Of a stretch of 64,000 bases of DNA, positions 45,276 to 53,357 are shown piece by piece. Below the pieces are notes generated by a model that saw only the letters and a list, made by a program, of their open reading frames with translations, did no database searches and was not told the origin of the DNA. Within the stretch, counting starts at the first letter, position 1; every line of letters begins with the position of its first letter. The position numbers were made by a program, and so were the translations under genes. This DNA comes from Deltaproteobacteria bacterium (lineage in GTDB: Bacteria; Myxococcota_A; UBA9160; UBA4427). The stretch is taken from contig JAJDAN010000066.1 of assembly GCA_029261855.1 (NCBI GenBank), forward strand, positions 62,001 to 126,000, read 5' to 3'.

Positions 45276-46891
45276 GGCGGGTTGGCCTGGGGGTCTCCCA
45301 CTACGTCCAGGCCTCCGTGATCGTCTAGTCGCCAGACGTTGCCCCACCAACCGGCCTGCTGTTGGTGGGCGCGGATCGCGTCCCAGGCAGCCTCGTCGGT
45401 GTTGAACGTCCCGAGGTGGGGGCCCTCGACCACGTCCACTGCAGTGCGCGACCCCAGCGGTGGGGCGTCCGAGATCACTATGTCGTCCGGGGCAGGTTGG
45501 TCTGCCTCGTCTTCGCCCTGTTCGTCCTCCCATTCGTTCACGAAGTAGTCAGCGTCTCCCCAGTCACGGTCGAACCGCTCTAGTTCCGTTGGCCGGTAGT
45601 AGCGGATCTCTCTGTTGTCGTCGGAGTCGAACTCGACTATGGCCCTGGCGTGGTCGCGGATCCAACGGAAGGCGTTTACGGCGTCGTCGTCTTCTCCGTC
45701 GCCGTCACCTTCCTCGGCGAAGTATCTGCGCGCTGCCTCTGGGCCCAGGGCGATCGAACCGAACCAGCGTCCGCCTGGCACATTGGAATCACCGACCGCT
45801 GCTAGGGTGCCACCGGTTTTGCCGCTCAGATCGCCCACCCAGTCGTCAGACAGTTCTCCTGGCTCGTTGCCGTATTGGCCAGGGTAGGCGTGGTCGTAGG
45901 CCGCGAGTGCCCGAAGCCACGAGTTTCGGTCCCGAGGACCGCGGTAGTGGTGGGCCCAGGCGAGGTCGGCCTCGACTTCCCGCGCGTCCTGCTCGCGACC
46001 CACGCGGTGTAGGAGGGTGGCGTATTCAGCCCCCGCGTTCCAGTCGTCCGCGTCGAACCAGGCGCGCTCGAGTTGGCGGAGGCGCGCGTCGCCGCGTGGA
46101 GGGTTGAACCGCAGGCGCCCAGTCACGTCGCGCGTTGTGTTCACAATGGGGCCCTGTGACCCGTCGGTGGCGATCAGGTCGCCGCCGTCCGTTTCCCAGA
46201 AGACCCATGACCCCCTGGGCCCGCCTCCCCCATAGCGGTAACCGACCCCGAACATGGGACCGAAGTCGCGTGACTCAACTAGACGCTGGCGCGCCCTGCG
46301 GAGTTGCGCACGGGCCTCAGGGTCACCAGTGGCAGCCCTGCGTTCCAGATCACGGATATTGGAGTCTGGGTTCACCCGTGGAAGCGTGTTCTCCTTTCCC
46401 CGCGCGAAGGCCACGCCGATCGCGTCAGGGCGTCCCAGCACACGCCGCGCACCCTCGAACGTGGCGCCGGACACCACCACGTTGTCCACCATGACGATTG
46501 GGACGTCCGCTGGCGGCATGGGATATGGAGTGCGGCCCATGGTCATGGCGTGGGTCTCTGGCGCCAGTCCGCGCCCCCCAGAGCGACGCAGTTCTCGGCT
46601 CGAGCGCACTCCCCGCCGTCGCTGCACGAGCACCATGCGGCGCCCCCCAGTCAGATCAGCCAGGGCGTCGGCCAGGAGCAGCGACCCTTTGAACCCAGCA
46701 GGCTCTGAGCTGGGCATCGGGACTAGGACGGCGCCCTCGGGAATCAGGTTCTTCATGGCCCAGGCTGCGGCTTGGATCGCCCCGTAGTTGCCGTCCTTGA
46801 TCAGGATCGCGGTCATGCGAACCCACCCCTCGTAGGGGGTCAGTTCTCGCTCGCGCGGGCTGACGTAGACCTCAGCGGCGTAGTTGGTCAC
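45167..46891 (-). CDS. Phosphoribosyltransferase-like domain with LERR modules, 574 aa
   Basis: Residues 1-165 resemble a type I PRTase/ComF domain: LVPMPSSEPAGFKGSLLLAD and the PRPP loop VMVDNVVVSGATFEGARRVL. An Asn-Pro junction near 172 leads to NPDSNIRDLERRAATGD, another near 261 to NPPRGDARLRQLERAW, and a third near 534 to an Arg-rich tail. The middle-late part is acidic (EDEQGEDEADQPAPDD). Start set at GTG overlapping the upstream TGA. The PRTase may act on nucleobases or be a binding module; not shown. Confidence 0.7.
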   Translation of the reverse strand: MTNYAAEVYVSPRERELTPYEGWVRMTAILIKDGNYGAIQAAAWAMKNLIPEGAVLVPMPSSEPAGFKGSLLLADALADLTGGRRMVLVQRRRGVRSSRELRRSGGRGLAPETHAMTMGRTPYPMPPADVPIVMVDNVVVSGATFEGARRVLGRPDAIGVAFARGKENTLPRVNPDSNIRDLERRAATGDPEARAQLRRARQRLVESRDFGPMFGVGYRYGGGGPRGSWVFWETDGGDLIATDGSQGPIVNTTRDVTGRLRFNPPRGDARLRQLERAWFDADDWNAGAEYATLLHRVGREQDAREVEADLAWAHHYRGPRDRNSWLRALAAYDHAYPGQYGNEPGELSDDWVGDLSGKTGGTLAAVGDSNVPGGRWFGSIALGPEAARRYFAEEGDGDGEDDDAVNAFRWIRDHARAIVEFDSDDNREIRYYRPTELERFDRDWGDADYFVNEWEDEQGEDEADQPAPDDIVISDAPPLGSRTAVDVVEGPHLGTFNTDEAAWDAIRAHQQQAGWWGNVWRLDDHGGLDVVGDPQANPPYRRPRRFSRRRRAPGSGLHFPAGAWPRPRRLGGRR

Positions 46892-48159
46892 CGGGGAGGC
46901 CACGCAGACGTGAACTGGCCCAGAACCGACACCACCGCGGCGAGGTTCTCTAGGGTCGGTGTGAAGGCGAGTTTGGAGTTGTGGAACCGGGCCATGTTCA
47001 AGGCGTCGTAGGCCCCCAGCAGCTTCTTGTCCGCGTAGTCGCCGGATTGGGAGCCGACCAGGCCGTTCAGCATGGTCTCGGCCTGGTTGATCAACGCGCC
47101 AGCCTGAGCATGGCGCCCGTACTGAACGGCGTCACCGGCCTCGATCGCTTTGCGCGACACTTGGTTTGCCAGGAACACCTGGTAGTCGCTCTTGGCTGGG
47201 TTCTTCTTCCTCCGCTTTCGCCGCTTCTTTGGCTTCTCGCTTGGGTGGACGCGGTACTCTTTCTTGATCTCGCCTTCCTCTTGCTGCCCTACAACCGTCG
47301 GACTACGCCACATGCTCCCCACGAACCCGCTGACGTGAGGCTTCTCGGGCTTGTAGACGGCGAACCCGCCGCGCCGCAGGTGCATGCGGAGGGCACGCTG
47401 ACTCCCCTGGCCCGCCTCTTTGGCCTGGGCCAGAGACTGACGAGCTGGGAGGCCTACGTCGAGGACCTTGAACTTGATCTTGGGCCCTGCGTCCCCGCGG
47501 CGCTCTCGCTTCTGGCGCACCTTCTTTGAGACACCAGGCTGGTCGCGTAGCGTAGTGCCCTTGGCGTGCATGAAGTAGACGGTCAGCATGGCCACGCGCA
47601 CGGCCTGCAAGAACGACCTGGACAGCTCTTGCAACTGCTCTTGCGGCACGGTGTAGGTGAGGCCCTTGGCCACGCCTGCTGGGAAGGAAATGAAGGCGTT
47701 TCGATCCAAGCGCCCGCCTGGTTCTACGCCGTAGAAGAAGGTCCAGGCGAGTGCGGAGTCACCTTGGCTGTCCAGGGTGAACACGTCGGCCTGCATGATC
47801 CACCTAGAGTCCGGGAAGGTCTCCTGCAGCCTGCCTGGCATGACGGACCGCGGCTGTGCCGTGAGCAAGACGCCGGCGCGTTGCCAGACGTCTGGGTTCC
47901 ACGGCATGACCCCGTGTTCCTCAGATCGAATGAACTGAGGCGCACCGAACTCGATCCACAGTAGGTCGTGCGGCGGGGCGACGTTCTGGAACTCGTCGCG
48001 CTCGTTCCAGTACTCCTTCTCCGACTCCTCGAAGAACCAGCGCATGGGCTCGTCGGCCAGGACATGCACCGCGTGACGCAATCCGTCCTTGTGGCCAGAC
48101 TCAAGCCCCAAGCCTTCCTCGATCAGCGTCTCAACGAGTTTCTGACGCCGCCGGGCCAC
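46888..48159 (-). CDS. Hypothetical modular protein, 423 aa
   Basis: N-terminal 230 residues look globular (DLLWIEFGAPQFIRSEE; WIMQADVFTLDSQGDSALAW). A very basic stretch (KKRRKRRKKNPAKSDYQVF, near 312-330) contains the same Lys/Arg-Asn-Pro junction and separates a helical C-terminal domain that resembles a TPR-type bundle. No family recognised. It is coupled to the PRTase-like gene. Confidence 0.6.
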   Translation of the reverse strand: MARRRQKLVETLIEEGLGLESGHKDGLRHAVHVLADEPMRWFFEESEKEYWNERDEFQNVAPPHDLLWIEFGAPQFIRSEEHGVMPWNPDVWQRAGVLLTAQPRSVMPGRLQETFPDSRWIMQADVFTLDSQGDSALAWTFFYGVEPGGRLDRNAFISFPAGVAKGLTYTVPQEQLQELSRSFLQAVRVAMLTVYFMHAKGTTLRDQPGVSKKVRQKRERRGDAGPKIKFKVLDVGLPARQSLAQAKEAGQGSQRALRMHLRRGGFAVYKPEKPHVSGFVGSMWRSPTVVGQQEEGEIKKEYRVHPSEKPKKRRKRRKKNPAKSDYQVFLANQVSRKAIEAGDAVQYGRHAQAGALINQAETMLNGLVGSQSGDYADKKLLGAYDALNMARFHNSKLAFTPTLENLAAVVSVLGQFTSAWPPR

Positions 48160-48162
48160 GCC

Positions 48163-48681
48163 TCAGATCGCTCCGCGGGAGCGCATGGCGATCCACCACA
48201 CCGCGGCCATGGCAGATCCGCCAAGTACCAATCCCACGGTCAGGCCCTTGCGCCAGGCCCAGTAGTTCGCGTTGGGGTCAGGGGGAAGGTCCAGCGCTGC
48301 GGTGCGGCGCGACTCGCCCAAGCCACCGTCCAGCTCGGCGATCGCCTGGCGGTAGCGCAGGGCCTCGAGGTTCTGGTTGTGCTGGGCGCGCTGTTGAGCG
48401 AGGTGCTGCTGTGTCTGCCATTGGGCGTAGGCCGCCGCTTGCTGGGCAGCCATGGGATCGAAGGCCTGCTGCTGGGGTTGCTGCTGCTGCTGGGGCGCGT
48501 GCTGTTGCTCCCAGGGCGCAGACTGCTCCCAGGCAGTCTGCTGGGCCTGGGACTGTTGTGCACCGAGGTCCCCGTACTGAGCCTCGCCGGGATAGGGGTT
48601 GCCCGCGTCGGTCTCGTAGCCTGGGTTGGGTGCGGCTGGGCCGTTGTAGAGAGCGGCCAGCTCGTCTGGGCTCATGTCCAT
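48163..48681 (-). CDS. Gln-rich protein with C-terminal membrane helix, 172 aa
   Basis: Gln-rich residues 40-110 (QQQQQPQQQAFDPMAAQQ) followed by a helix and a C-terminal membrane segment (LTVGLVLGGSAMAAVWWIAM) ending RSRGAI. Another low-complexity protein. TAAGAT six bases before the ATG suggests a leaderless transcript. Confidence 0.6.
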   Translation of the reverse strand: MDMSPDELAALYNGPAAPNPGYETDAGNPYPGEAQYGDLGAQQSQAQQTAWEQSAPWEQQHAPQQQQQPQQQAFDPMAAQQAAAYAQWQTQQHLAQQRAQHNQNLEALRYRQAIAELDGGLGESRRTAALDLPPDPNANYWAWRKGLTVGLVLGGSAMAAVWWIAMRSRGAI

Positions 48682-48687
48682 GCCCTG

Positions 48688-48716
48688 ATCTTAGCGCGGG
48701 AGTCGAACCCTTCTAC
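48688..48716 (-). promoter_or_regulatory. Leaderless-type promoter
   Basis: On the minus strand TAAGAT (48693-48688) is exactly six bases before the ATG at 48681; GTAGAA (48716-48711) lies 17 bases upstream. It is inside the end of the preceding gene. Confidence 0.4.
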
Positions 48717-49027
48717 CCGGAAGCAGAGGGCCCCAGTTCACCGTCTAGAGTGAAAATGTACTCGAAGGCGCTCCAGACCAAGAACACCGCAGGGACTCCT
48801 CGGTAGCGCCCCTTGAAGTAAGGGATTTGCCAATCAGCCTGACTGATTGGGAGGTTCTTGTCGTAGCCCAGGTGCCGTTGGATCCAGCCCCACTGATCAG
48901 GGCCTAACTTGCGAGCGAACGTCTTGCGTGTGATCTGGCGCTCGGTATCCCGGAGGGCGTGTATGTCTTCAGCCGTAGACCCAGGGCAGGCGTGCACGAA
49001 AATATAGCGCCCGTCGTCCTGTGCCAC
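48713..49027 (-). CDS. Hypothetical protein, 104 aa
   Basis: Starts VAQDDGRYIFVHACPGSTAE, then helices with WGWIQRHLGYDKNLPIS and a hydrophobic VPAVFLVWSAFEYIFTL near the end. Two bases after the methyltransferase stop. The family is not recognised. Confidence 0.55.
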   Translation of the reverse strand: MAQDDGRYIFVHACPGSTAEDIHALRDTERQITRKTFARKLGPDQWGWIQRHLGYDKNLPISQADWQIPYFKGRYRGVPAVFLVWSAFEYIFTLDGELGPSASG

Positions 49028-49029
49028 GC

Positions 49030-50031
49030 CTACCCCCTCTTCATGATCTGGCGCACGATCGCCCGCGCCATGGGCGGACACACCGCGTTGCCCATGAGTT
49101 TGCAGGTCAGCGTCACGCTGTTGGGAACCGCGTAGTCGGCTGGGAAGCCCATGGCGCAGCGGTACTCGTCCGCGGTCAACATGCGGTACTCGTCACCACG
49201 CCGGCCAGGCCGCACCAGGCCCCACTGGTGCTTGGTGGTGATCGTGCCGATCGGACGCTTGAGATCGCGTCCTGTGTGGTCTGTGCTGTCGTGGGTCACG
49301 AACGCGCCGCGGGGGAAGTTCTTGCGGGCGCGCTCGTAGCGCTCCCACTTGCCCCCCTTCTTGGATCCGCCAGGGCGCCCCTTGGGCATATTCGAGACGG
49401 GTGACCACACACCCGCCGACCAATCCACGCAGTCAGCGAAAGGAACCTCTGGCCCACGGGGTGGCTTGATCTTTGGGAATGCGGTCTTGGAGTGCCGTTT
49501 GTGGACAGCGACTATGAACAGTCGTTCGCGATCCTGCGGCACGCCGAAGTGTTTGGCGTTGAGCACGTTCTCGGTGAGTTTGTAGCCGAGGTGGCCTAGG
49601 ACGGACTTCCACTCCTTGTAGAGGGCGCCGTCGCCCTTGGTGCCCCAGGTCTTGAAGTCGGTCACGTTCTCGACGACCAGGAACTTGGGGCGGACGAACT
49701 CCGCGCAGTCGACCACGACCCAGGGCGTGGCACGGAGGCGGTCGTGGCGGGGGTTGGCGTAGCGCTTGCCACCCTTCAGGCCAGCGGTCGCAGCGCGGCT
49801 GAAGCCCTGGCAGGCCGGCGACGCGAGCACGAGATCCGTCTGTGGAACCTCTCCTTGCCAGTTCACTCGCGTGAGGTCGAGCAGAAGGTTCAGCATGTCC
49901 GGGTGGTTCTCGTGGTGCGTCTTCACGGCCTCGAGCCAGTGGTTTGCAGCCCACAGGACTCGGGCTCCGGCCTGGGTCGCGCCCGTGGTGAACCCGCCGG
50001 CACCGGCGAAGAGGTCGATCGCTGTGGTCAC
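49030..50031 (-). CDS. DNA cytosine-C5 methyltransferase, 333 aa
   Basis: Motif I DLFAGAGGFTTG (6-17), motif IV SPACQGFS with catalytic Cys74 (the usual PPCQ reads PACQ), motif VI ENV (121-123), motif VIII QDRERLF (166-172), and the C-terminal motifs LTADEYRCAMGFP and MGNAVCPP. The order and length fit single-chain C5 enzymes. The target-recognition region is short and lies about 200-265. No nuclease partner follows, so protection from host restriction is the likeliest role. GTGA overlap with the upstream small gene. Confidence 0.9.
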   Translation of the reverse strand: MTTAIDLFAGAGGFTTGATQAGARVLWAANHWLEAVKTHHENHPDMLNLLLDLTRVNWQGEVPQTDLVLASPACQGFSRAATAGLKGGKRYANPRHDRLRATPWVVVDCAEFVRPKFLVVENVTDFKTWGTKGDGALYKEWKSVLGHLGYKLTENVLNAKHFGVPQDRERLFIVAVHKRHSKTAFPKIKPPRGPEVPFADCVDWSAGVWSPVSNMPKGRPGGSKKGGKWERYERARKNFPRGAFVTHDSTDHTGRDLKRPIGTITTKHQWGLVRPGRRGDEYRMLTADEYRCAMGFPADYAVPNSVTLTCKLMGNAVCPPMARAIVRQIMKRG

Positions 50032-50225
50032 GAGGGCACCTCGCGAACAAGGATCGCGCGGAGAGCGGTTCGCAGTTCCAGCGGGATCCTACCGAGGAAC
50101 TTAGGGCTGGATTGCGCGGCAGCTACGAAAGCGACCAGGGGCAGTTCTTGGACCGCTCTGGGGCTTGCTTGAGGCCCTAGTCTCCGGCGTCGCGACAGGC
50201 GCCCCTTAGGGTGTGGATACCTCAC
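50028..50225 (-). CDS. Small basic hypothetical protein, 65 aa
   Basis: Starts VRYPHPKGRLSRRRRLGPQA; a helix (AVQELPLVAFVAAAQ) and RIPLELRTALRAILVREVP follow. Both ends are GTGA overlaps, which supports it as a real gene. Function unknown. Confidence 0.5.
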   Translation of the reverse strand: MRYPHPKGRLSRRRRLGPQASPRAVQELPLVAFVAAAQSSPKFLGRIPLELRTALRAILVREVPS

Positions 50226-50773
50226 GGACAACCCCGCCAGGGATCGACGCTGCGCGCTGCTAGCGCCGCGCGCACTTCCACCCCCGGCACCACGACTGCC
50301 CAGTCCGGCGAGATCGCGCCCGGTCCTGCCTCACGGATCATGCGGTTGGCAGCGCTGAGCACCTGGCTCAGGGCCCAGTTCGACACGTTGAGCCGTCCGT
50401 CGTCGTAGGCCGCGTCCAGCAAGCGCAGGGCGGCGTGAGCCTGGCGGTCCGCCTCCGACCCTCCCAGCCAGCCACCGAGGTCCATAGGTCCCTTGGTCAC
50501 CCCCACGCCGCCCGCGCGGTTCATGGGGGTGATCAGCACGGCGTCCTCTTGGCAGGGGTCGAACAGGAAACCGCCCTGGAGGAAAGACCTGCTCCCCTGG
50601 ACGAGGTGGTAGACGAACTCGCGACCTACGATCCCGTCCGGGGTGACCGAGGGAGATTGTTGCCCCGTGGACATTTCGTGGGCCAGGGCTCGATCGTTCA
50701 TGAGCGCGACACGGCGGTCTGCGGTGGCCGCTGTGGCGCGGGGCGCGGTTCGGTTGCGGTGAACGGTCCTCAC
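50222..50773 (-). CDS. Hypothetical protein, 183 aa
   Basis: Starts VRTVHRNRTAPRATAATADR at a GTGA overlap. Globular middle (GREFVYHLVQGSRSFLQGG) and a helical end. A longer frame upstream was rejected because of overlap with the preceding gene. No family recognised. Confidence 0.55.
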   Translation of the reverse strand: MRTVHRNRTAPRATAATADRRVALMNDRALAHEMSTGQQSPSVTPDGIVGREFVYHLVQGSRSFLQGGFLFDPCQEDAVLITPMNRAGGVGVTKGPMDLGGWLGGSEADRQAHAALRLLDAAYDDGRLNVSNWALSQVLSAANRMIREAGPGAISPDWAVVVPGVEVRAALAARSVDPWRGCP

Positions 50774-51486
50774 GGGCACCTCGGGTGGTTCAACGGCACA
50801 AAGATAGCCTCTGGGCCGAGAACATGATCCTTGCCCTTGAACTTCACGACCAGGCCCTCGTAGCCCCCTTCGAGCATGGTGCGCTTTGCGCGTGGAAGGT
50901 CGAGGTAGTGGCGGTAGACAGGCCCGCGCCACGCCTTCAGCGGCAGGAGTTCATGGGCCTTGGCCCAGAGCACGTAGGGCGCGGCGCCGTAGGACAGCGT
51001 GCCCACGTGGACCCACAGCTTGCCGTCGTGGGTGAAGGGCTCGACGTCCACCACTCGAGGCTTGGGGTCCGTGGTTGACCGGGGCCCCCCAGTCTCGCTG
51101 AGGCGCTGGCCGGCGTAGTCGCGGGAGATCGCGCCGCGAGCGCTCGAGTAGGGCACCAAGCGCGCAGGGTCGACACAGTGTGGCTTGGCGCGGATCGTCA
51201 CGGCAGACCTGAGTTCAGGGGGTATCTTGGAAGGGTAAGACCCAGGAGTGCCCGTGAAGCCCCTCTTTGACTTCTTGACCTTGCTGGTCTTGGTCGTGGC
51301 GCAGCTCGTGGGAACCGTTTTCTTGCTGGCCTTCTTCTTGGCGGCCATGGTCTTGGCCGTGGTCCTCTTGCCGGCCTTCTTGGGCGCGGTCTTCTTGGCC
51401 TTGGCCCTGGTCTGGGTCTTCCTCTTCTTCTTCGAGGGCTTCTTCTTTGGGGTTCCGAAGACGTCTGGGAGGTCGAAGAAGGACAC
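50770..51486 (-). CDS. Protein with H1-like lysine tail, 238 aa
   Basis: Residues about 14-80 are Lys/Ala/Thr-rich in the style of H1-type bacterial histones (KKTAPKKAGKRTTAK, AAKKKASKK). The C-terminal 150 residues look globular (KLWVHVGTLSYGAAPYVLWA; EGLVVKFKGKDHVLGPEAIF), and the final part resembles the small beta domain of ATP-dependent ligases or LigD/KU-like proteins, but no catalytic motif is seen. The GTG overlaps the upstream TAG by one base. Confidence 0.6.
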   Translation of the reverse strand: MSFFDLPDVFGTPKKKPSKKKRKTQTRAKAKKTAPKKAGKRTTAKTMAAKKKASKKTVPTSCATTKTSKVKKSKRGFTGTPGSYPSKIPPELRSAVTIRAKPHCVDPARLVPYSSARGAISRDYAGQRLSETGGPRSTTDPKPRVVDVEPFTHDGKLWVHVGTLSYGAAPYVLWAKAHELLPLKAWRGPVYRHYLDLPRAKRTMLEGGYEGLVVKFKGKDHVLGPEAIFVPLNHPRCP

Positions 51487-51959
51487 TAGAAGTCCTCCAG
51501 TTGGCTCTTGAGCCATGCCTTCTGCTGGCCAATCCCAAGGCCTGCCAGCGGCGCCTCGAAGTAGTAGCCTCCAGGCTCGAAGACATGCTTGCGGTAGTCC
51601 GCGCCGGCGAGCACGACGTAGTGCGTGAACGCTGGGTCGAACATGGAGTCGAGCGACTCCCGGACCCCCTTGGCCCAGGCGCGGTCCCCGCCACGAGGCA
51701 GGCGCTTCTCGTAGGCCGGCAACTCGTCGTCTGGGTGCACGACGCCGTACTTGGCCGAGAGGATCACCCAGTCGTCGGTGTTGGCTTCAGCGAAGGCCGC
51801 GGCCTTGGTGAAGAGGTCCGACTTGCTGTAGAGCTGGCGCGCGGGAAGCGTGTTCTTGCCGAAGTCGGCAGGGTCGAACTTGCTCGCACTACATGCGACG
51901 ACGCCCACGACGGAAGGCCGTCGTGGGCGTTGAGTCTGACGCCGGCGGGTGCCGGCCAT
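51486..51959 (-). CDS. DUF6884 protein, 157 aa
   Basis: VVACSASKFDPADF, ARQLYSKSDLFTKAAAFAE, WVILSAKYGVVHPDDELPAY and AYEKRL match the DUF6884 pattern found in phages and plasmids; the biochemical role is not known to me. A 13-base hairpin covers codons 11-20, so the GTG at residue 18 (GVVACSASKF) could be the true start, leaving the hairpin as a terminator of the upstream gene. Confidence 0.7.
   Translation of the reverse strand: MAGTRRRQTQRPRRPSVVGVVACSASKFDPADFGKNTLPARQLYSKSDLFTKAAAFAEANTDDWVILSAKYGVVHPDDELPAYEKRLPRGGDRAWAKGVRESLDSMFDPAFTHYVVLAGADYRKHVFEPGGYYFEAPLAGLGIGQQKAWLKSQLEDF
51901..51930 (-). terminator. Strong hairpin at DUF6884 start
   Basis: ACGCCCACGACGG / CCGTCGTGGGCGT, a perfect 13-base stem with a 4-base loop, 32 bases after the stop of the upstream gene. 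No T-run follows on the minus strand. It could terminate transcription or hide the DUF6884 ribosome site. Confidence 0.4.
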
Positions 51960-51961
51960 GC

Positions 51962-53353
51962 TTAGAAGCGCTCGACGGCGGTCCCCGCCACTGGGTAAGC
52001 CTGGGTGTAGGCGTTGTAGGCGGCTGGCTGGGCCACAGTCGACGGCCCCAGGGGCGCCGTGGCCTCCGCGGTCAGTCCAGGAGAGCCCCAGATCGAGAGG
52101 GGGTTGAGCTGGCCAGCGTACTCGATCGACTGGTCCCCACGACCGCCCTGGACCTGCAAGGGGCTCAGGTAGGGAGCGGCCTCGGAGATCGCTTGCTGTG
52201 CCGACCAGTACTGGTAGGCCTGCTGCGGGTCCACGCCCCAGGGGCCCAGGGTGGGGTGGCTGTAGAAGGCGGGCAGCTCGTAGACGCCCGTGCCCACCGC
52301 GGACTTCCCCTCGATCTTGCGCGAGATCGCCTCTTCGACCTCGCCGGGGTCAGCGTAGCCAATGCAGGCTCCGGTCACGGGGTCGCAGATCGGCTCGAGC
52401 TTGATCTCGCGATCGACGTAGCTGGTCTCCAGCGCCCTGGTCGGATCGACGTAGAGCCGGGCCCCGCCCTCGTAGGCGCCCCCCTTGGCCGTGGAGTAGA
52501 CCTGGCCGGGAGCGGTGAGCCTGGCGTACTGCGAGGCAATCGCCGCGGCCTGCTGCTGCAGGTTGTAGAGCTGCGCCGCGCGCTGGGCGCTCATGGGCGT
52601 CTGCCCCAGGCCGCTGAACTGCTGGCGCTGTGCCAGGATCTTGCTCATGCGCTCGCGCTCCCAGGCCGGCACCTGGCTCGGCGAGAGCCAGGGGCTCATG
52701 GGTGACGCGCCGAGGGCCTGCGGGGGCGTCTTGTTGAGCAGGAGGTAGGGGCTCTGGTCCTTCAGCAGCCAGGGCTTCTGGTCAGCGCCCCGCATGGGGT
52801 TGCCGCCGAACTGCTGGCGCTGGGCCAGGGTCTTGGCCATGTTTCCGCGCTCCCAGGCCGGCACCTGGCTGGGCGACAGCCACGGGCTCAGGGTGTCCCG
52901 AGGAGGCGTGGCGCCGGCGAGGTCGAAGCTCTCGTTCTTGGCCAGCATGCGCTGCGTGCTCTCGCGCTCCCACTTGGGGACCTGGCTCGGCGAGAGCCAA
53001 GGGCTCATGGACTGCGCGGAGGAGGCGTGGGCGCCCATGCCTGAGAGGTTGAACCGCTGACGCGAGGCCAGCATGCGGCGCGCGCTCTCCTGCTCCCAGG
53101 CCGGCACCTGGCTCGGCGAGAGCCAGGGGCTCATGGAGACCGCGGGCTGTGACGTCTTCCCACGGTGACCCGGCTTGTGGTCTCCCATGTCCCCGAGCGT
53201 GAACCGCTCGTTCTTCATGAGCGCGGCGTCCGTCATGCGCTCGCGCGCCGGCACCTGGCTCGGCGAGAGCCAGGGGCTCAGCGACCGCTGGGCGCGCTGA
53301 CGGGCCGTGAGCCTACGGGACTTCTTGGCGGGGGGCGCTGCGAGGTAAGACAT
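51962..53353 (-). CDS. Protein with five SPWLSPSQVP repeats, 463 aa
   Basis: The ATG follows AGGAGTAA and starts MSYLAAPPAKKSRRL. The motif SPWLSPSQVPxWER recurs at residues 26, 75, 117, 156 and 220, each followed by a helix-like unit (RMLASRQRF, KILAQRQQF). A degenerate copy (KPWLLKDQSPYLLL) lies near 193. The C-terminal 200 residues look globular and Tyr/Ala-rich (YSTAKGGAYEGGARLYVDPT). The conserved short motif suggests five copies of a docking peptide. It is probably structural, but no family is known. Confidence 0.7.
   Translation of the reverse strand: MSYLAAPPAKKSRRLTARQRAQRSLSPWLSPSQVPARERMTDAALMKNERFTLGDMGDHKPGHRGKTSQPAVSMSPWLSPSQVPAWEQESARRMLASRQRFNLSGMGAHASSAQSMSPWLSPSQVPKWERESTQRMLAKNESFDLAGATPPRDTLSPWLSPSQVPAWERGNMAKTLAQRQQFGGNPMRGADQKPWLLKDQSPYLLLNKTPPQALGASPMSPWLSPSQVPAWERERMSKILAQRQQFSGLGQTPMSAQRAAQLYNLQQQAAAIASQYARLTAPGQVYSTAKGGAYEGGARLYVDPTRALETSYVDREIKLEPICDPVTGACIGYADPGEVEEAISRKIEGKSAVGTGVYELPAFYSHPTLGPWGVDPQQAYQYWSAQQAISEAAPYLSPLQVQGGRGDQSIEYAGQLNPLSIWGSPGLTAEATAPLGPSTVAQPAAYNAYTQAYPVAGTAVERF
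52660..53278 (-). repeat. Five coding repeats of SPWLSPSQVP unit
   Basis: Copies start near 53278, 53131, 53005, 52888 and 52696 on the minus strand. The DNA for CTCGGCGAGAGCCA is nearly identical in most copies, while the sequences between differ. This is strong conservation of a short motif, or recent exchange between copies. Confidence 0.75.
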
Positions 53354-53357
53354 GGAG

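Noticed and set aside
50770-51486. DNA ligase identity for the lysine-tail protein
   Set aside because: The C-terminal VVKFKGKDHVLG looks slightly ligase-like, but the KxDG nucleotidyl-transfer motif is missing.
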